A stretch of 47,034 bases of DNA from assembly GCA_945862325.1 (NCBI GenBank), contig CAMAXZ010000031.1, forward strand, positions 1 to 47,034, given 5' to 3'. Of this stretch, positions 44,040 through 47,034 are shown in pieces (positions within the stretch are counted from its first letter, which is position 1; each line of letters begins with the position of its first letter). A program made the position numbers and the translations under genes. The DNA is from Klebsiella pneumoniae (lineage in GTDB: Bacteria > Myxococcota_A > UBA796 > SXON01). The notes beneath the pieces are model-generated. The model saw only the letters and a program-made list of their open reading frames with translations. It had not been told where the DNA came from and ran no database searches.

Positions 44040-45055
44040 TCGGGGCGCGCGGCTATCGCGGTCGCGGCGTCGCGCCACAGGAGCGTCGCGTCGCCGTAGC
44101 TGAAGAACCGGTACCGGCCCTCCACCGCGTGGCGGTACCCGGCCATCACCCGCTCGTGTCCGGCGAAGGAGCACACCAGGGCGAGCAGGCTCGAGCGCGG
44201 CAGGTGGAGGTTCGTGAACAGGACATCGACGCGTCGCCATGGCCACGCATCGCGGATGAAGATTCGGGTCTCGCCCGGGCCGGGCCCGGTCGCGGACTCG
44301 AGCGCCCGGGCCACGGTGGTGCCGACGGCGACGACCCGTCGCGCCGTGGCGACCGCGGCCCAGGTGGCCTCGGGGACGACGTACCGCTCGGGGTGCAGCT
44401 CGCCGGCGACGAGCTGTGCCTCCGTGAGCGGCTTGAAGGTGCCGAGCCCCACCTCGAGCGTGAGCGACGCGACCCGCGCGCCGCGCGCGCGCACCGCGTC
44501 GAGCAGCTCCGGCGTGAAGTGCAGCCCCGCCGTGGGGGCCGCCGCCGCGGCGAGCGCGCCCGCTCGGGCGTACACCGTCTGGTAACGGACGTCGTCGGCG
44601 TCGTCGGCCGGGCGGCCGAGGTAGGGCGGGAGGGGGAGCTCTCCCCCGGCGTCGGCGAGCGCGTCGGCGCTCGGCGTGCACGCCACGCGCCACCGGCCTT
44701 CCCCGAGGGCGGCCACGAGGGTCACGGCGCCGCCGGCGCAGCGCAGCCGCTCGCCGGCCGCCAGCTTCCGAGAGGGCCGGCACAAGGCCTCGTCGTCCCG
44801 GACGAGCATCACCTCGACCGCGCCCCCGCTCTCCCGACGCGCGCGCAGGCGCGCGCGGCGAACCCGCACGTCGTTGACGACGACGAGATCGTCCGGCTCC
44901 AGGAACGAGGGCAGATCCGGGATCGTGGCGTCGACACACCGGTCGCCGCGGAGGGCGAGCAGGCGCCCCCCGTCGCGGGCCTCGGGAGGCCGGTCGGCGA
45001 TCAACTCGGGGGGGAGCGCGTAGTCCCAAGGCGCGAGGGGGTCTGGTCCGTTCAA
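44036..45055 (-). CDS. queA: S-adenosylmethionine:tRNA ribosyltransferase-isomerase
   Basis: About 339 residues. The start is taken as the TTG at 45055, whose TTGA overlaps the stop of the csrA-like gene; homologues begin close to the DYALPPELIADRPPE segment at about residue 11, so no longer start is needed. QueA converts preQ1-tRNA to epoxyqueuosine-tRNA with the ribose of SAM. Diagnostic segments are VVNDVRVRRARL (N-terminal half), TAGLHFTPELLDAV, LEVGLGTFKPLTE and TNLHLPRSSLLALV. The C-terminal YRFFSYGDATLL is invariant in the family. It is cytosolic and coupled to tgt by an ATGA overlap. Confidence 0.93.
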   Translation of the reverse strand: MNGPDPLAPWDYALPPELIADRPPEARDGGRLLALRGDRCVDATIPDLPSFLEPDDLVVVNDVRVRRARLRARRESGGAVEVMLVRDDEALCRPSRKLAAGERLRCAGGAVTLVAALGEGRWRVACTPSADALADAGGELPLPPYLGRPADDADDVRYQTVYARAGALAAAAAPTAGLHFTPELLDAVRARGARVASLTLEVGLGTFKPLTEAQLVAGELHPERYVVPEATWAAVATARRVVAVGTTVARALESATGPGPGETRIFIRDAWPWRRVDVLFTNLHLPRSSLLALVCSFAGHERVMAGYRHAVEGRYRFFSYGDATLLWRDAATAIAARPE

Positions 45056-45258
45056 CGAGGTCCGCGGCGGGTCCGTGTGCGTAGCTCGTCGGGTGGCCCG
45101 GCGGCGACGCCGTCGACGCCGGCCACGCGCTCGACGTCGACCTCGCGCGGGGCGTCCACGCACACCCGAACCCAACGCCCGCGCACACGCCGGATGTGGA
45201 GCCGCACGCCTCCACCAATCTCGATCACGTCGCCCTCGGTGACGGACAGAACAAGCAA
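45052..45258 (-). CDS. csrA: CsrA/RsmA-like translational regulator (divergent)
   Basis: 68 residues from the TTG at 45258, which has AAGGG seven bases upstream and gives the family opening MLVL; longer GTG starts (to 45309) are possible. The five-strand pattern is recognisable: GDVIEIGGGVRLHI, then VRVCVDAPREVDVER. Leu4 and Arg44, which contact GGA RNA motifs in E. coli CsrA, are conserved, as are Ala36-Pro37. The usual Thr5-Arg6 is Ser-Val, so RNA affinity may differ. The C-terminal tail is Arg-rich (RTRTRRGPR). It is the first gene of the queA-tgt-sec run and diverges from the S1-domain gene. Confidence 0.75.
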   Translation of the reverse strand: MLVLSVTEGDVIEIGGGVRLHIRRVRGRWVRVCVDAPREVDVERVAGVDGVAAGPPDELRTRTRRGPR

Positions 45259-45343
45259 CGTCTCACCCTTGCGCACGAAGTGTGACACGCCGCGCGCCGC
45301 CACGGACACACCTCGGCGTCACGACGCGCCCTCCACTCCCGCG

Positions 45344-45380
45344 CTCTTCGCGTTAGCCGGCTGGATCTCCGCGCGAAGAG
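45344..45380 (+). promoter_or_regulatory. Inverted repeat that can cover the S1-gene ribosome site
   Basis: CTCTTCGCG at 45344-45352 and CGCGAAGAG at 45372-45380 are a perfect 9+9 inverted repeat with a 19-base loop. The right arm contains the AAGAGG Shine-Dalgarno of the S1-domain gene (ATG at 45385), so in RNA the hairpin would hide it. GGA triplets occur in the loop (GCTGGATC) and at the ribosome site (GAGGATC). It could instead be a DNA operator between the divergent csrA-like and S1 genes. Confidence 0.6.
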
Positions 45381-45384
45381 GATC

Positions 45385-46467
45385 ATGCCCGAACCGTACG
45401 ACCGCACCCTGCGCCGTCGGCGCACCGCCGACCCCGCCGACGCCGCGCCCCCGGCGCCGCCGGCCGAGCCCGTGCCGCAGGTGCCCGCCACCGCCGTTGC
45501 GCCTGCGCCGGTCCCCCCACCGGCTGAACCGCGGCGCACGACCGACCTCGACGCGCTGCGCGAGGTCGCCGACATGGCCCGCGCGGACGTCGCCGCGATG
45601 ATGGAGCAGTTCGCGCCGCGCCGAGGCTCGGCCGCGACGCGCCCCGGGCAACGGGTGAAGGGGCGTGTGACCCGCGTCACCGCGGACACGGTGTTCGTCG
45701 ACATCGGCCAGAAGGCCGACGCCAGCATCGCGCGCGTCGAGCTCGACGCCTTCGTCGCCCTGGGCGACGAGGTCGACGCGTTCGTGTTGCGCACGGCTCA
45801 CGGCGAGCTCATGCTCACCCTTCAGCTCGGCGGCGAGGCGCTGCGCGACATGTTGGGCGAGGCGCGGGAGTCCGGCATTCCGGTCCAGGGCAAGGTGGAG
45901 AAGGCGGGCGAGCACGGGTTCGACGTCACGCTCGGCGGGGGCGTGCGCGCCTTCTGCCCCATCAGCCAGATGAGCGGCGAGCTCGGCGACGCGGAGTCCT
46001 GGGTCGGTCGCACCCTGCCGTTCCGCATCCTCGACGTGCGCGGGCGCGAAGCGGTCGTGTCCCACCGCTCGTTCGCCGACGAGGCCGCGCGTGAAGAGAA
46101 GGCCCGACGCCTCACCGAGGTCGAGGTCGGCAGCGTCCACGACGCGACGGTCGTCACCCTCCGCGAGTTCGGGGCGTTCGTTCGGACCGCCGACGGCATC
46201 GACGGGCTCGTGCACATCTCGAACCTCGCGAACAAGCGCATCGCCCACCCGTCCGAGGTGGTCAAGGAGGGCGACACCGTGCGCGTGCGGGTGCTCGCGG
46301 TCGACCCCGCGCGCCGTCGCGTCGACTTCGGCGTGCGGCAGGCCGACACGGCGGCGCCGCCGCCGGCCGCCGGGTCCGGGCGCGCGTCGGGCGCCCCGTC
46401 GCCGAGCACCGCGGGGTCGTTCGGGACCTTCGGCAGCCTGCTCGCCAACGTGAAGCCCAAGAAGTAG
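45385..46467 (+). CDS. Three-domain S1 RNA-binding protein
   Basis: 360 residues. A basic and Pro/Ala-rich leader (1-50) and a short helix (about 54-78) precede three S1 OB-folds: about 86-148 (VKGRVTRVTADTVFVDIGQK), 164-228 (VQGKVEKAGEHGFDVTLGGG) and 248-318 (VHDATVVTLREFGAFVRT, then GLVHISNLANKR). The tail is Ser/Gly/Pro-rich. It is shorter than ribosomal protein S1 (four to six domains) but of the same type, and would bind single-stranded mRNA to aid translation or stability. It diverges from the csrA-like gene, and its leader carries the hairpin at 45344. It converges on the next gene with 15 bases between stops. Confidence 0.88.
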   Translation: MPEPYDRTLRRRRTADPADAAPPAPPAEPVPQVPATAVAPAPVPPPAEPRRTTDLDALREVADMARADVAAMMEQFAPRRGSAATRPGQRVKGRVTRVTADTVFVDIGQKADASIARVELDAFVALGDEVDAFVLRTAHGELMLTLQLGGEALRDMLGEARESGIPVQGKVEKAGEHGFDVTLGGGVRAFCPISQMSGELGDAESWVGRTLPFRILDVRGREAVVSHRSFADEAAREEKARRLTEVEVGSVHDATVVTLREFGAFVRTADGIDGLVHISNLANKRIAHPSEVVKEGDTVRVRVLAVDPARRRVDFGVRQADTAAPPPAAGSGRASGAPSPSTAGSFGTFGSLLANVKPKK

Positions 46468-46482
46468 CGCGACGTCGCGCGC

Positions 46483-47034
46483 TCATCCCGTGCGGCGTGC
46501 GAGCTCTTTCAGCTGCTCGAACGCCGCGCGCTTCAGGGCCGGCGCGGCGAGCAGCTCGTCCGGGTGCCACAGCCCGGCGGCCGCGTAGGCCCCCACACGC
46601 CCCCACTCGCCGGGCTCCACGCGGCCCATGGCGCGGGCGGCGGGCCCCAGGAGCGCGACCGCGCGTGGCTTGACCACATCCAGCTGCTCGATCGACAGCT
46701 CACGGCAACGCCCGCACGCGGTCGGCGTCACGAACAAGACGTCGGCCCGCTCCATCGTGAGGACGTTGACCAACATCCGTTCGAAGGTCTCCGCGGCGGG
46801 GCCTTCGATCGGCGTGGCGATGACAGCCAGGCGGGCGCGCGCGTTGCCGGAGGCCCGCGGCGGGCGCTCGCCACACGCGTCGCACCGTTGGGGCATCGCC
46901 TCCCGGACCTGCGTCAGGGTGACCGCCGGATCCACGAGGAATGCGCCCCACTTCCCGCCGAACCCGAGCGCGAGCCCCGGCGCCCCCGGGTCGACCGCCG
47001 GCGCGCTCGGCTTCGCCGCCGGCGCGCTCGGCTT
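46483..47034 (-). CDS. Uracil-DNA-glycosylase-superfamily-like protein, 5' part outside window
   Basis: The frame stays open to the window edge, giving at least 183 residues. The visible N-terminal part is a Pro/Ala/Lys linker with heptad repeats. The fold then resembles family-4 uracil-DNA glycosylases: CDACGE, LAVIATPIEGPAAETFERML, ADVLFVTPTACGRCRE, KPRAVALLGPAARAM, and a late WHPDELL like the catalytic YHPAYLL loop, followed by KRAAFEQLKEL. Two C-x2-C pairs could hold the iron-sulfur cluster seen in that family. The first active-site motif (GEAPG type) reads ATPIEG, so catalysis is uncertain and it may be a non-catalytic relative. Confidence 0.65.
   Translation of the reverse strand, partial: KPSAPAAKPSAPAVDPGAPGLALGFGGKWGAFLVDPAVTLTQVREAMPQRCDACGERPPRASGNARARLAVIATPIEGPAAETFERMLVNVLTMERADVLFVTPTACGRCRELSIEQLDVVKPRAVALLGPAARAMGRVEPGEWGRVGAYAAAGLWHPDELLAAPALKRAAFEQLKELARRTG
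46993..47034. repeat. Two 21-bp direct repeats at the window edge
   Basis: Units at 46993-47013 and 47014-47034 differ at only two positions (GACCGCCGG... and CGCCGCCGG..., both ending GCGCTCGGCTT). On the minus strand each encodes a heptapeptide of type KPSAPA-A/V in the linker of the glycosylase-like protein. The array probably continues beyond the window. Confidence 0.7.

Noticed and set aside
44040..45218. Extension of tgt upstream of 44039
   Set aside because: The additional translation overlaps queA in another frame and is low-complexity; Tgt begins MTARYELV at 44039.

Overview
The window is very GC-rich and densely packed, with frequent GTG and TTG starts, 4-base start/stop overlaps, and no intergenic gap above about 210 bases. 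Outer-membrane genes (bamA, skp, lpxD, fabZ, lolCD) show a Gram-negative. A Ser/Thr kinase fused to ATPase and TPR-like regions, hybrid kinases and the gene order resemble Myxococcota or a related former delta-proteobacterial lineage; that placement is inference. No tRNA, rRNA, CRISPR array, transposase or phage gene was seen.

Layout. (1) 1-1578, minus: two coupled glycosyltransferases. (2) 1644-5663, plus: a small secreted protein and a large Ser/Thr kinase. (3) 5731-10674, plus: a three-gene signalling block, namely a hybrid kinase, a kinase carrying an ethylene-receptor-type membrane domain, and a receiver-kinase-receiver hybrid overlapping it. (4) 10690-14556: a spermidine-synthase-like protein, an AraC-HTH/alkyltransferase fusion, an esterase and an MFS permease. 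(5) 14761-18590, plus: SulP transporter, beta-carbonic anhydrase, NarX-like kinase and LuxR-type regulator, probably one inorganic-carbon operon behind a structured leader. (6) 18622-32874, minus: a run of phoH, pgpH-like, ybeY, prfB, lysS, lolC, lolD, bamA, skp, lpxD, fabZ, then a porin, joining RNA metabolism, c-di-AMP turnover and outer-membrane assembly. prfB is read through a programmed +1 frameshift. (7) 32926-33870, plus: a short alanine-dehydrogenase-like protein. (8) 33874-45258, minus: csrA-like, queA, tgt, yajC, secD, secF, HU/IHF, a repeat-bearing secreted protein, PIN-PhoH, birA, a histidine phosphatase, coaX and a repeat protein. (9) 45385-end: an S1-domain protein whose leader can fold over its own ribosome site, and a degenerate uracil-DNA-glycosylase-like protein cut by the window edge.

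The strongest candidates for new biology are the ethylene-receptor-type kinase with its overlapping hybrid partner (7325-10674), the carbon-transport operon with its own two-component system, and the divergent csrA-like/S1 pair with a leader hairpin.
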